A DNA stretch of 64,000 nt from Roseimaritima sediminicola. Lineage in GTDB: Bacteria; Planctomycetota; Planctomycetia; Pirellulales; Pirellulaceae. Position numbers and translations under genes: made by a program. Below are positions 16,139-24,999 of the stretch, piece after piece (the first letter of the stretch is position 1; each line of letters starts with the position of its first letter). The DNA lies in NCBI RefSeq assembly GCF_009618275.1, contig NZ_WIAD01000002.1, positions 1 to 64,000 of the forward strand. Direction: 5' to 3'. A model generated the notes under the pieces. That model did not search any database. It saw nothing but the letters and a program-made list of their open reading frames with translations, and was not told the origin of the DNA.

Positions 16139-16636
16139 TCAAAAACCCTGCAACAGGCCTTCCACCGCGGCCTGGATACGCGGAGCGGTGCCCAAACGAT
16201 CGCCCAGCCCGGGCATGCTGAGCACGATGAACAGCAACAGGACGATCCCGGCAAAAGCCAGTTCGTTGTTACGAGCCTGTCCGGAACCGCGGGTTCGCCG
16301 GGTGAACAGCGACCAACGATGCCGATCGCTGTCTTCGGCGGTGCGCAGATCTTCCAGCCGCCGTACGGCCAATTGCACCATGCCGTTGTCCGCTTGGAAC
16401 ATCCATTCGCTGCGGACCCGCGTCCGTTCGCTGTCGGTCAGCAGGATCCAGGGCGTGCCAACCTTTAACTTCAGTGCTTCCTTGGGTTCGATCATCAAGG
16501 TGAAGCCGTCGATCGATTGCTCGTGCAGCATGGCTTTGACGCGTTTTCGTCCGATGCAGATCGTGGCCGCAGCCACTTCGGGTTGCACCGGACAGCGAAA
16601 AAAACCGGCTTGTTTCGAACTACTGCTGTCGCTCAT
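16139..16636 (-). CDS. Small membrane-anchored protein, possibly PilZ-like
   Basis: A 165-residue protein from ATG 16636 (the frame is open to 16681). The N-terminal 110 residues look like a small beta-rich soluble domain, with IDGFTLMIEPKEALKLKVG, then WILLTDSERTRVRSEWMF and VQLAVRRLEDLR. This spacing of small strands and the word VRSEW are reminiscent of PilZ domains, but the N-terminal RxxxR motif is not convincing, so that is only a suggestion. One transmembrane helix follows near the C-terminus (LAFAGIVLLLFIVLSMPG) and a short tail ends in LLQGF. No operon partner. Confidence 0.6.
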   Translation of the reverse strand: MSDSSSSKQAGFFRCPVQPEVAAATICIGRKRVKAMLHEQSIDGFTLMIEPKEALKLKVGTPWILLTDSERTRVRSEWMFQADNGMVQLAVRRLEDLRTAEDSDRHRWSLFTRRTRGSGQARNNELAFAGIVLLLFIVLSMPGLGDRLGTAPRIQAAVEGLLQGF

Positions 16637-17042
16637 CACACTGGATCCTCGGGGGACACTTCTCGCCGTAGCGGCTGGCAAACGAATTGCCCATCTAAAA
16701 AGTACGTCGAACTCGGGCGAGCAGCCGGTGAAAAACTTCCTGCCGCTGCACGTCCGGTCGTCGGCGGTACCGGTCGCACCGGCCGTAGGGTTTGTTCGCA
16801 GGGCTGGTCCACAGCGGCAAATCTTTTCACTGGCTTGTACCTGTCAAGCTGTGACGATTACGCAGGCTCTGACCGGCAGGTCGCGATGAAGCGATTTTGC
16901 GGCCCACTCCGGTCGATCTGATTCTTGGGCCCCTCGCCCGCTTTCCGGCCGCTGGGGCAGTCCCCCCGCGGTCGCCTGCGTCGCTCCTCCGGCGGGTGAG
17001 GTGCACGTGTCTTCACTTCCTACGCTCAGATCGCGCATCCGA
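16637..17042. other. Intergenic stretch between divergent genes
   Basis: About 400 bases between the minus-strand membrane protein and the plus-strand cytochrome gene. It should carry both promoters. I see no repeat, hairpin or coding signal. A GTG at 17001 would extend the cytochrome gene by 14 codons. Confidence 0.4.
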
Positions 17043-19454
17043 ATGATCCTTCGCGTTCGCAGCCATCGGTCGCTTGTTGCCCGGACGTTTCTCGCCGGTG
17101 CGCTCGCCCTGTCGCTTGCCGGCAAAAGCGATGCCCAATCCGGATCGGGGGATCGCTTCCGTGGAATCGATAGCGATCCGGCCGGCGGCCCGCACCAGGA
17201 TCCCGCCGCGATGGTGCCCGAAGCGATTCGCGGTCAACTGCCGCCGGGCTGTACCCAGACCTGGCAACCCACCAGTCATTTGCACCCACCCGAGACGACC
17301 CGCCGCACCGCACGTTCGCATGGTTCGCAACCAGAACGCGTCTCCAGCCAGCCGGCGCGGCCCGAACCGGCAGTGACACCACCGCCCTACGTGCATCAGC
17401 ATCTCGGTCAACTCGCACCCTTCGCTCCCAGAGCGAAAGCGGGTGGAATCGGCGAAGCCGCAGCGCATCGCTGGCCGAGTTCATCCGTTCCGGCTGCTCC
17501 GCCCGCTTACCTGCGAAATTCCGTGTCCCCGCGTCTGGCCGGTGACGATCTGCTGGCGGGTGACGACCGACTGGGCGGGGACAGTCTGCTGGGCGAGGAC
17601 AGTCTGCTGGGCGAGGACAGTCTGTTGGGCGAGGACAGTCTGTTGGGCGGGGACAGTCTGTTGGGCGAAGAACGATCCGGCGGAGCGGTCGATCCGCTGA
17701 CCTCGCTCGGCGGCGCCCCGGCAGCGGGTCAGGCGGGCAATCCGCATTCCGGCGCCAGCCGAGACGCGGCTGCGTTGCCGGCCGGCTCGGATTTGCTTTC
17801 CGGTGCAGAGGATCCGCACGCAGCCCTGCTGGGAGAAACGCGGTACCCGTCGGCGCTCACCTGCGCCCAGTGTCATCCCAAGCATTTTGAGGAGTGGCGG
17901 ACCAGCGCCCACGCCTATGCTGCGATCTCGCCGATGTACCAGCGTTTCGAACAGACGATGGTGGAGCTTTCGCAGGGGACGATCGGCACGTTCTGCGCTC
18001 GCTGCCACAGCCCGGTCGCCACGCAAGTCGGTTACTCGCGTTCCGCCAGTGCGCTGGACGCCCCGAAAATCGTGCGCGAGGGCATCACCTGCATCGCTTG
18101 CCACCGCGTCAACGAAGCCTACGGCCGCACCAATGGCCAGCGGCGGATCGAACCGGGCGACATTCACGCTCCGGTCTACGGTGGTGGTCACGGCGCGGGC
18201 CTGGCCGATGCTCTGGCCCAGCGGGAGAAATTAAAACTGAAGACGGATGCTTCCGATCAAGGCCCCGGACAAGCCATTCATCGCAGTGCCCGATACTTCG
18301 AACCGATCACGCGCAGCGACTTCTGTGCGTCCTGTCATCAGGTGGCCGTGCATCCAGGCATCTGGCTGGAGGTCGTCCACGCCCAGTACCGCAGCGGACC
18401 GGCCGCCGCCCAGGGGATCAGCTGCCAGGACTGCCACATGGGCGCCGTGCCCGGCAAAGCCGAGGGTTACGAGCAGATCCCGATTGCGGAACTGGCCGGC
18501 AAACCGTGGGGCGAGCCGCGACGCCACGCCAACCATACCTTCTGGGGACCGAATTATTCGATCGCGCATCCGGGACTGTTTCCGATACACGAGAAGGCCG
18601 ATCGCTGGACGCCGCGCCAGTGGACGCAGTTCGATTACACCAGCGACTGGGGCAAGCCGCAGTTCGAACGCAATCTTCCCGCCGACGCCGCTTTCCCACC
18701 GCCCTGGGACAATACGGATGACCGCCGCGACGCCCGCAAGATTATCGAAGCCAATTTTGCCAGTCTCGACCGCAAGCGTGCTTCGTCGATCGACGTGATG
18801 GAAGCGGCCATCGGAATCGAAGGTCCGTTCTTCGAAGCGGCTCCCGATCGCCACGCCGACCTGCGTTTTCGTTTCCGCATTCACAATCTGAGCGATGGAC
18901 ATAACCTGCCGACCGGATCGCTGGGTGCCCAGCCGCAGGTCTGGTTGAACGTGGCCGTGATCAATCCCGAAGGCAGGCGAGTTTGGGAGAGCGGATACTT
19001 GGACAGCCGTGGCGATTTGGCCGACGTGCGTTCGGTGGATGTCGCCCAGGGCCGCGTCCCGCGCGACGCCCAACTGTTCAACCTGCAGACCAAGTTCCTG
19101 ATCAATACGCTGCGCGGCACCGATCGCGAGGTCTCGCTGCCGCTGAACTTCAACCAGGATCAACTGGTCTTCCTTCGCCCGGGAGCGGTTCCGGTCAGTG
19201 TCCTCAACCACCCGCCGCTGATCCGCATGGAAGCTCACAGCATTCCGCCGCTGGGCCATCGCGACGCCCACTATCGAGTTCCCGCCGGGGCGCTTCAGCA
19301 ACCGGGCGTGTATCGCTTGTCGGTCCGCATGCGCAGCCGTCCCGAACCGACTTACCTGATGCACGAAGTGGGCGCGACGCCCGACATGATTCGTCGCATG
19401 AACACGGGCATCCTGAACATCCATCCGCGCAGCCACACCTTTATGGTTCCCTGA
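17043..19454 (+). CDS. Exported multihaem (five-haem) cytochrome c
   Basis: From ATG 17043 the product is about 803 residues with a signal peptide (LVARTFLAGALALSLAG). After a Pro/Arg-rich region comes a low-complexity heptad tract (DSLLGED repeats, 17540-17670). The haem domain holds five CxxCH motifs: CAQCH, CARCH, CIACH, CASCH and CQDCH, between about 17860 and 18440, with the layout of the cytochrome c554-like family. The C-terminal 300 residues have no haem motif and look like beta-sandwich (IHNLSDGHNLPTGS, WESGYLDSRGDLADVRS). It lies four bases upstream of a putative outer-membrane barrel gene, suggesting an exported electron-transfer unit. Redox partners are unknown. Confidence 0.85.
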   Translation: MILRVRSHRSLVARTFLAGALALSLAGKSDAQSGSGDRFRGIDSDPAGGPHQDPAAMVPEAIRGQLPPGCTQTWQPTSHLHPPETTRRTARSHGSQPERVSSQPARPEPAVTPPPYVHQHLGQLAPFAPRAKAGGIGEAAAHRWPSSSVPAAPPAYLRNSVSPRLAGDDLLAGDDRLGGDSLLGEDSLLGEDSLLGEDSLLGGDSLLGEERSGGAVDPLTSLGGAPAAGQAGNPHSGASRDAAALPAGSDLLSGAEDPHAALLGETRYPSALTCAQCHPKHFEEWRTSAHAYAAISPMYQRFEQTMVELSQGTIGTFCARCHSPVATQVGYSRSASALDAPKIVREGITCIACHRVNEAYGRTNGQRRIEPGDIHAPVYGGGHGAGLADALAQREKLKLKTDASDQGPGQAIHRSARYFEPITRSDFCASCHQVAVHPGIWLEVVHAQYRSGPAAAQGISCQDCHMGAVPGKAEGYEQIPIAELAGKPWGEPRRHANHTFWGPNYSIAHPGLFPIHEKADRWTPRQWTQFDYTSDWGKPQFERNLPADAAFPPPWDNTDDRRDARKIIEANFASLDRKRASSIDVMEAAIGIEGPFFEAAPDRHADLRFRFRIHNLSDGHNLPTGSLGAQPQVWLNVAVINPEGRRVWESGYLDSRGDLADVRSVDVAQGRVPRDAQLFNLQTKFLINTLRGTDREVSLPLNFNQDQLVFLRPGAVPVSVLNHPPLIRMEAHSIPPLGHRDAHYRVPAGALQQPGVYRLSVRMRSRPEPTYLMHEVGATPDMIRRMNTGILNIHPRSHTFMVP
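17540..17670 (+). repeat. In-frame 21-base tandem repeat within the cytochrome gene
   Basis: About six copies of a 21-base unit encoding the heptad D-S-L-L-G-E/G-D, from GDDLLAGDD through DSLLGEE. The middle copies (GACAGTCTGCTGGGCGAG and close variants) are nearly identical at the DNA level, indicating recent slippage or unequal exchange. The length is a multiple of three throughout, so copy changes keep the gene open. Confidence 0.85.
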
Positions 19455-19458
19455 GTCC

Positions 19459-21333
19459 ATGTTGTTGGTCCGATCAAAGCGAGCTTGCCGTCCGAACCGC
19501 ACCTGGGCTACGACCCTCGCGGTGGTCGCTGCGCTGGTGGTTGCCGGAGCTTCGTCGCGGCCGCTGGTGGCGGCCGAGCCTCGGGCAACGCTTGGCGTTC
19601 CCAGGGCGAGTGGTGTCGGTGATGGGAGTTCAAAGTCTGGCGACGTTCGCTATCGCGGACCGGAGGCGGGGACGGCGTTGTCGACGCCGATGCCGTTTCC
19701 GGTTCGACCAACGCGGACGTCGACCGCTCGGCCGCGTCGCTTGCCGCCGGTCGCCCCGGAAGAACCGCAGGCTCCGGCGGACCACGCGAACCGTTTGCCC
19801 GCGCCGGCTCGAGCTTGGGAACTGATCCGGCCGGGCGATGTCCTGCCACCGGCACCCGCGGCGCCGGCCACACCGGCTCGCCCTCGGCGGCTTCCCGAGG
19901 TCGCGCCGCAAGCTCCGCGCGGGCCTTCGTCGGCTTCGTCACCGTCGCGTTTCGCCGAACCCCCGCCCGTTCATCCCGGGGACTTCCAGCCCACACCGCT
20001 GCCGGCCGGTTCCGATCGCTATGATCCGGCGGCCCAGCAGTACGTCTACGATGCCAAGCGCGATGTCCCGACCCAGCGGCCGATCTACGAGTGCGGGATA
20101 CCTTTTTACTCCGGCGGCATGATGCCTCGCGGCGGCACGCTGCTGGGCGAAACCCATCTGACGCACCCGGCGTTCTACGTGTATGGCGATTACCGCGTCG
20201 GTGCGGCCAGCGGACGCAACGCCATCGGGCGGGTCGACAACGTGGCGCATCGCCTGAATCTGGACATGGATTTGCGGCTGACGGCGACCGAGCGGTTCCA
20301 TGCCTTCATCGGACCGTTTAACCGGGCGGCCCAGTTCAGTCAGGTGCGATTTGTCGATGGCAGCGTCGAGTACGACCCGAACTTTAACCTCAATCCCGTA
20401 ACCGCGTTCTTCGAAGGCGACGCCGGCGCTATCCTTGGTGGCATCGACGGCACGCCTTCGCCCTTCGAACTGCCCTTCAGTGTCGGGCTGGTGCCGTTGC
20501 TGTTTCAGAACGGCATTTGGATGGAAGACGCGGTGACCGGAGCGGCCATGGCGCTACCGGCTCGCCACAGTCGGCTGTTGGATTGGTCGAATTTCGACTT
20601 GACCGGCTTCGCCATCGCCGACCAATTGAATAGTCCGGCCTTTGGTAACGATGCTCACGCCGGTCAGGCGCTGGGAACGGCGATCTTTATCGAAGCCTAC
20701 GACGGGTACATCGAAGCCGGCTACGCTTACGTCCACGACCGGATCGGTCTGGGACGCAGTTATCACAACATGACGGCCAGCTACACGCGCCGCTACTTCG
20801 ACCGCGTCAACAACAGCGTCCGCGTGATCGTCAACGCCGGACAGGACCTGCCCAGCGACCAGCGGACGGCCGACGGTGGGCTGCTGTTGGTGGAAAGCAG
20901 TTTGGCGACGGCTGACTCACTGCGCATCCTGCCCTACCTGAATCTATTCGTGGGCTGGGACCGGCCGCAAAGTGTCGCTCGAGCGGGGGTCAGCGGCGGA
21001 ATCCTGCGGAACGTCGGGATCAACTTCGAACCCGACGGTCTGAACGGCCATCCGACCCTGGATGCGACGGCCAACAATACGCTGGGCGGAGCGATCGGCA
21101 TCGACTTACTGGGCGCTGCGCTCGATCGCCAGTGGATCATCGAAACGGCTTACGTCGCCACGCACCGCAGTGCCGCCGGGCGGATTGCCCGCGGCGATCA
21201 ATGGGGACTGGCTTCGCGCTACCAGTTCCCGCTGTCGCACCGCACGCTGCTGCGGTTCGACGTATTGTACGGCGTGCGAGAGAACGACACCGACCTGTAC
21301 GGCGGCCGGATGGAATTCCGCTGGAAGTTTTAA
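19459..21333 (+). CDS. Putative outer-membrane beta-barrel protein, partner of the multihaem cytochrome
   Basis: A 624-residue exported protein of no named family that I recognise. It has an N-terminal signal sequence (hydrophobic VVAALVVAG), a Pro/Ala/Arg-rich linker to about residue 180 with a duplicated RPRRLPPVAP/RPRRLPEVAP unit, then a domain rich in alternating polar and hydrophobic strands typical of porins: FYVYGDYRVGA, GYIEAGYAYVHDRIG, LLRFDVLYGVREND, and a last strand RMEFRWKF ending in Phe. It starts four bases after the cytochrome gene, so the two are co-translated. The pairing suggests a barrel for, or anchored to, the cytochrome. A dispersed 27-base repeat lies within the linker (19628-19654). 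Confidence 0.7.
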   Translation: MLLVRSKRACRPNRTWATTLAVVAALVVAGASSRPLVAAEPRATLGVPRASGVGDGSSKSGDVRYRGPEAGTALSTPMPFPVRPTRTSTARPRRLPPVAPEEPQAPADHANRLPAPARAWELIRPGDVLPPAPAAPATPARPRRLPEVAPQAPRGPSSASSPSRFAEPPPVHPGDFQPTPLPAGSDRYDPAAQQYVYDAKRDVPTQRPIYECGIPFYSGGMMPRGGTLLGETHLTHPAFYVYGDYRVGAASGRNAIGRVDNVAHRLNLDMDLRLTATERFHAFIGPFNRAAQFSQVRFVDGSVEYDPNFNLNPVTAFFEGDAGAILGGIDGTPSPFELPFSVGLVPLLFQNGIWMEDAVTGAAMALPARHSRLLDWSNFDLTGFAIADQLNSPAFGNDAHAGQALGTAIFIEAYDGYIEAGYAYVHDRIGLGRSYHNMTASYTRRYFDRVNNSVRVIVNAGQDLPSDQRTADGGLLLVESSLATADSLRILPYLNLFVGWDRPQSVARAGVSGGILRNVGINFEPDGLNGHPTLDATANNTLGGAIGIDLLGAALDRQWIIETAYVATHRSAAGRIARGDQWGLASRYQFPLSHRTLLRFDVLYGVRENDTDLYGGRMEFRWKF

Positions 21334-21435
21334 AGAGGCGGGCGGGTTTTAGATAGGCGGGCGGGATCAGGGGGGGCTTCCCAGCCGTTAAAGGCGGCAG
21401 CCGTCCGTTGCGCACCCCCGCCCCTGCCTGTCCGC

Positions 21436-22452
21436 CTAGCACCCCACGCAGGCGGCCAACTGGGCCAATTTATCGGCCGCTGCGCCACTGTCGATCGCTG
21501 CGGCCGCTTCGCCGGCGGCGACGGTCAAATCGTCACAGCGACCGACCAACCACAGCGCCGCGGCGGCATTGGCCAGCACGATCTGGCGGCAGGGTCCCGG
21601 TCGGCCGGCCAGGATCCCCCGAATGATCTCGGCGCTGTCGCGGGGGTCTTTGGCTTGTAACTGAGAAACCGAAACGGCCGGCAGGTCAAAACTGGCCGCC
21701 GTCCACTGCAGCACTTCGGTGCCGCTCGGGCGAACGTCGTACACGGTCGTCTGACCTTCGAGGGCCACTTCATCCTGCCCATCGGCCCCCCGCACGACCA
21801 ACGAACGCGTCGTATCGAGTTCGGTTAGGGCTGCCGCGATCTTGGCCTGCGCATCGGCCTGTCCGGTCCCCAACAACTGGTGCGTCGCACCGGCCGGGTT
21901 GCACAGCGGTCCCAGCATGTTGAACAGCGTCGGGACCGACAGCGACCGCCGCACCTGGGCGACGTGCCGCATCGCCGGATGCAGCTTGGGCGCAAAGCAG
22001 AAACACAAACCGACCTGGGCCAGCGATCGCGAAACCGCTTCGGCCGACGATTCCACGGCCACGCCCAGTTCCGCCAACACATCGGCCGAACCGGACCGGC
22101 TGGTCGCCCGGCGGTTGCCATGCTTGGCGACCGGAACGTCCATCGCGGCGACTACGATCGCCGTGGCGGTGCTGATATTAAACGTTCCCGATCCGCTGCC
22201 ACCGGTCCCGCAGGTATCCAACAGAACGGAGCCTTCGTAGGCGATCGGCGTCATGTGCTCGCGGAGGGCCCGGGCCGCTCCGACCAGTTCCGAGACGGCT
22301 TCGCCCTTGGCGCGCAGCGCTAACAACAATTCGCCGATGGCCTCGTCGCTGGCCTGTCCGCTGAGCATTTCGCCGATCAGCTGGCTGGTCTGCGGTGCCG
22401 TCAGATCTTGACCGGCTTGGACAGTTTCGACGGCGGTGGGAAAATCGATCAT
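21436..22452 (-). CDS. trpD: Anthranilate phosphoribosyltransferase
   Basis: TrpD joins anthranilate and PRPP in the second step of tryptophan synthesis. The 338 residues match the family length. Motifs present: the PRPP loop DTCGTGGSGSGTFNIST, VAKHGNRRATSRSGSADVLAELG, FCFAPKLHPAMRHVAQVRR, and FNMLGPLCNPA. The last 30 residues are Ala-rich and typical. No other trp gene is adjacent, so tryptophan genes are scattered in this genome. It is divergent from the nucleoside hydrolase gene (159 bases between starts). Confidence 0.97.
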   Translation of the reverse strand: MIDFPTAVETVQAGQDLTAPQTSQLIGEMLSGQASDEAIGELLLALRAKGEAVSELVGAARALREHMTPIAYEGSVLLDTCGTGGSGSGTFNISTATAIVVAAMDVPVAKHGNRRATSRSGSADVLAELGVAVESSAEAVSRSLAQVGLCFCFAPKLHPAMRHVAQVRRSLSVPTLFNMLGPLCNPAGATHQLLGTGQADAQAKIAAALTELDTTRSLVVRGADGQDEVALEGQTTVYDVRPSGTEVLQWTAASFDLPAVSVSQLQAKDPRDSAEIIRGILAGRPGPCRQIVLANAAAALWLVGRCDDLTVAAGEAAAAIDSGAAADKLAQLAACVGC

Positions 22453-22599
22453 CGGGATACACTCGTACGGCGCAGGGCGTCGACAGGCAACGCAGGAAAA
22501 AGGAACGGTGGGCGCTGCAAAACGCTGCAGTATAACAACGCATCTGGCGGCCCACAGCGGGCCGCGACAACGGTGATTTCAAGGCCCCAACAAGCAGGC

Positions 22600-22605
22600 T
22601 ATAAT
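22600..22605 (+). promoter_or_regulatory. Candidate -10 box (TATAAT) for a leaderless nucleoside hydrolase mRNA
   Basis: A perfect TATAAT ends six bases before ATG 22612. A sigma-70 start site about seven bases past the -10 box would fall on the A of that ATG, and no ribosome-binding site precedes the gene. Upstream TTTCAA at about 22578-22583, with 16 bases between, would be a weak -35. Confidence 0.5.
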
Positions 22606-22611
22606 TCCGCG

Positions 22612-23553
22612 ATGAGCACCAAAGTAATCATTGACTGTGACCCGGGTATCGACGACGCAGTAGCCCTGGCGATGGCCCTGTTCGATCCGCGTTTGGACGT
22701 CTTGGCCATCACAGCCACCGCTGGCAGCGTCGACGCGCAACAGGCGACCAACAATGTCCAGGCCATCGTCGCCCAGTTGGATCCGGCCAAGTTCCCGCGG
22801 ATCGGCCGCGCGACGCCCTCGGATAACGCACCCGTTATCGACGACCGCTACCTGCTCGGTCCCGATGGCCTGGGCGATTTCCTGATCCAAACCACCGACC
22901 GCCAGCACATGCACACCTCGGAGAAGGTGATCGCCGAACTGCTGCGGTTGTATCCCGACGAAATCACCATCCTTTGCTTGGGTCCTCTGACCAACATCGC
23001 CCGCGTGTTTCAGCGCGACGCGACGATCGCCAATGCGGTCGGCAAACTGTTGATCAGCGGCGGAGCCGTGCAGTGCAACGGCAACGTCACGGCCGCGGCC
23101 GAGATGAACATGTTCATGGACGCGCCCGCGGCCCAAGCCGTGTTCCACTCCCCGACGACCAAGAGCGTCGTCCCGCTGGATGTTACCGATTCCGTGACCT
23201 TTGGCGTCGACCTGCTGGAGAAACTGCCCAGCAAAGACGGTCCGGTCGGCGGTATGCTGTACCAGATGCTGCAGTACGCCTTCCGGATTTCGCATCAGAA
23301 GCTCGGTCGCGAAGTCATCCCGCTGCAGGATGCGATGACGGTCCTGGCCGCGTTGGAACCGAATCTGTTTCAGTGGAAAGAAATGCCCGGCGATGTCGAG
23401 ACCCGCGGTGAAATCACCCGCGGCATGACCGTCTTCGATCGCCGTGACCGCGCCGATGATCGCAGCAATACCGAGGTCGCCATCGGCGTCGAACGCAGCG
23501 AAGCCAAAGCCCAGATCGTTCGCGGCCTCCGCTACGCAGGCCAGGAACAGTAG
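22612..23553 (+). CDS. Inosine-uridine preferring nucleoside hydrolase family protein
   Basis: Cleaves the N-glycosidic bond of ribonucleosides in salvage. The 313-residue protein begins STKVIIDCDPGIDDAVALAMAL, the calcium-binding DxDPGxDD signature at the very N-terminus, which is why ATG 22612 is chosen over the open extension to 22408. Other family positions: ITATAGSVDAQQATNNVQ, ITILCLGPLTNIARVF, LLISGGAVQCNGNVTAAAEMNMFMDAPAA and PLDVTDSVTFG. Substrate preference (purine, pyrimidine or nicotinamide riboside) is not readable. No neighbours in an operon. Confidence 0.93.
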   Translation: MSTKVIIDCDPGIDDAVALAMALFDPRLDVLAITATAGSVDAQQATNNVQAIVAQLDPAKFPRIGRATPSDNAPVIDDRYLLGPDGLGDFLIQTTDRQHMHTSEKVIAELLRLYPDEITILCLGPLTNIARVFQRDATIANAVGKLLISGGAVQCNGNVTAAAEMNMFMDAPAAQAVFHSPTTKSVVPLDVTDSVTFGVDLLEKLPSKDGPVGGMLYQMLQYAFRISHQKLGREVIPLQDAMTVLAALEPNLFQWKEMPGDVETRGEITRGMTVFDRRDRADDRSNTEVAIGVERSEAKAQIVRGLRYAGQEQ

Positions 23554-23580
23554 ATCCAGGGCTGCGACCGGGCTTGAATT

Positions 23581-23693
23581 GCAGGTAGCCGATCTCGCCA
23601 GAGATGGGACCAAGGCTCGCCAGAGATTGGACCAAGGCGACGAAAAGGTCCAAAGTCTGGCGACTTCAGCTACGGCTGGCCTCCAGGATCATC
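23581..23693. repeat. Short dispersed and local repeats after the nucleoside hydrolase gene
   Basis: The phrase CTCGCCAGAGAT occurs twice (about 23596 and 23618), each followed by GG(G)ACCAAGG. Then comes the dispersed 27-base word at 23648-23674 (GTCCAAAGTCTGGCGACTTC and on), which also occurs at 19628-19654 inside the barrel gene and in degenerate form at 47107-47133. No coding sequence. Confidence 0.65.
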
Positions 23694-23706
23694 TGGGGAT
23701 GCGATC

Positions 23707-24714
23707 CTAATTCTCGGCGACGACTTCGCCGCCGGCTCGCGTCGAGAGGGCTCGCCAGGTCGCCAAGTTGATCGTGTCGGTCTTGAAACGCACCGAACCG
23801 TCCAGAAACACCACGTTCACGCCGCCGGAGTGGTAGCTGCGGGCGGTGACCGCCGCGTAAGTGTTTTCGGTGGTCGAACGCCCTTCTCGCATGTTCGTCC
23901 AGTCGACGTCATAGACCGTTCCGCCCTGTTCGCAAAGCACCTCGGTGTTGGGGCCGAAGGTCGTCGTGAAACTGGTCTGGTGGGCGCGTCCGTCGACCCA
24001 TTCGGTGTGACCGCTGTTGGTTTTGAAGCTGCCGGCCAAGCCGCAGATCTCGGCCGGACTCGTCGGCGGCGTCAGGTTGTTGCCCGAAGCGGCATCACGG
24101 AAGTAGGGCGTGTAGGCTTTGACTTCCGCAAACGCCATCGTTTGGCTCAATCCGTCGGTACAGGTGTTGAAGCCCAAGTAGCGGTTGGGGGCCAGCGCCC
24201 CGTCGCCGCTGGAACCGTTGCTGGGATTGAAAATGAAGAACGTCCCCGCGTTACAGGCGTAGTTCAGCGGGTAGTGGTAAGGATTGCCCGAGGAATCGGT
24301 CCGCAGCTCGTCCTTGACCTCCGAGGGACAAAGGTACGTGGGGACACGAAAACTGGCCAACCGCTGCGTGCCCGAGCTGGTTGTGACCTGCGCCGCGCCG
24401 TACCCCAGACCGTAATCGATCTCACTGGCCAGCGAGACCTGCTCGAGGAACGGCAGCAACCGAGCCTGGCTGGACCAGCCGTCGCCGCTGGAGTTGCCCG
24501 GATGCGACCAGGAAGCCGGCAGCCGCTTGTTGGAGGATTCGTAGTTGTGTAGGGCCAAGCCGATCTGCTTCAGGTTATTGCTGCAGCTCATCCGGCGAGC
24601 CGCTTCGCGAGCCGCCTGCACGGCCGGTAACAACAGCCCGACCAGCACGCCAATAATGGCGATCACGACCAACAATTCGACGAGTGTGAATCCGCGAGGG
24701 GAACGTTTGACCAT
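23707..24714 (-). CDS. DUF1559 family protein with type IV pilin-like N-terminus
   Basis: The second DUF1559 gene of the window, 335 residues from ATG 24714 (an ATG three codons upstream is possible). The leader is MVKRSPRG, followed by FTLVELLVVIAIIGVLVGLL, then AREAARRMSCSNNLKQIGLALHNYES. The C-terminal block SYHSGGVNVVFLDGSVRFKT is intact, as is a run near FAEVKAYTPYFRDA. The Gly-Phe at the prepilin cleavage site and the following Glu at position +5 are present. Unlike the first copy it has no companion lipoprotein, and a Fur-box-like palindrome lies 45 to 63 bases upstream of its start. Confidence 0.92.
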   Translation of the reverse strand: MVKRSPRGFTLVELLVVIAIIGVLVGLLLPAVQAAREAARRMSCSNNLKQIGLALHNYESSNKRLPASWSHPGNSSGDGWSSQARLLPFLEQVSLASEIDYGLGYGAAQVTTSSGTQRLASFRVPTYLCPSEVKDELRTDSSGNPYHYPLNYACNAGTFFIFNPSNGSSGDGALAPNRYLGFNTCTDGLSQTMAFAEVKAYTPYFRDAASGNNLTPPTSPAEICGLAGSFKTNSGHTEWVDGRAHQTSFTTTFGPNTEVLCEQGGTVYDVDWTNMREGRSTTENTYAAVTARSYHSGGVNVVFLDGSVRFKTDTINLATWRALSTRAGGEVVAEN

Positions 24715-24758
24715 CGGACACAACCTGGGTGGTGGGAAAGCGGCGCGAGCCGTCAGTT

Positions 24759-24777
24759 TTTAATGAGACTCATTCTC
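24759..24777 (-). promoter_or_regulatory. Fur-box-like palindrome upstream of a DUF1559 gene
   Basis: Minus strand reading GAGAATGAGTCTCATTAAA matches 13 of 19 positions of the classical Fur box as I recall it, and contains a perfect 6-1-6 palindrome (24762-24774, AATGAG-A-CTCATT). It sits 45 bases before ATG 24714, in an AT-rich patch where a promoter would be expected. Confidence 0.45.
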
Positions 24778-24999
24778 AACTCGATAAAAGATGCGGCGAT
24801 TTTAGTAGCTCAAGCGGTCAGGTCAAGCACCGAAATTCCGTCAAATCTCAGGTTTTCGCTCACCGGATCAGCATCGTCGAGCCACCGCCCGGCGAGGCGT
24901 TCGTGGGAGCTGGCTGGCCAGCGGCGGCCGGCGCCGCGATAATCCCGCTGATCCCTTCCTCCCCCCGCCCCTCGACTCCTCACCCAACGGACCGCTGTA

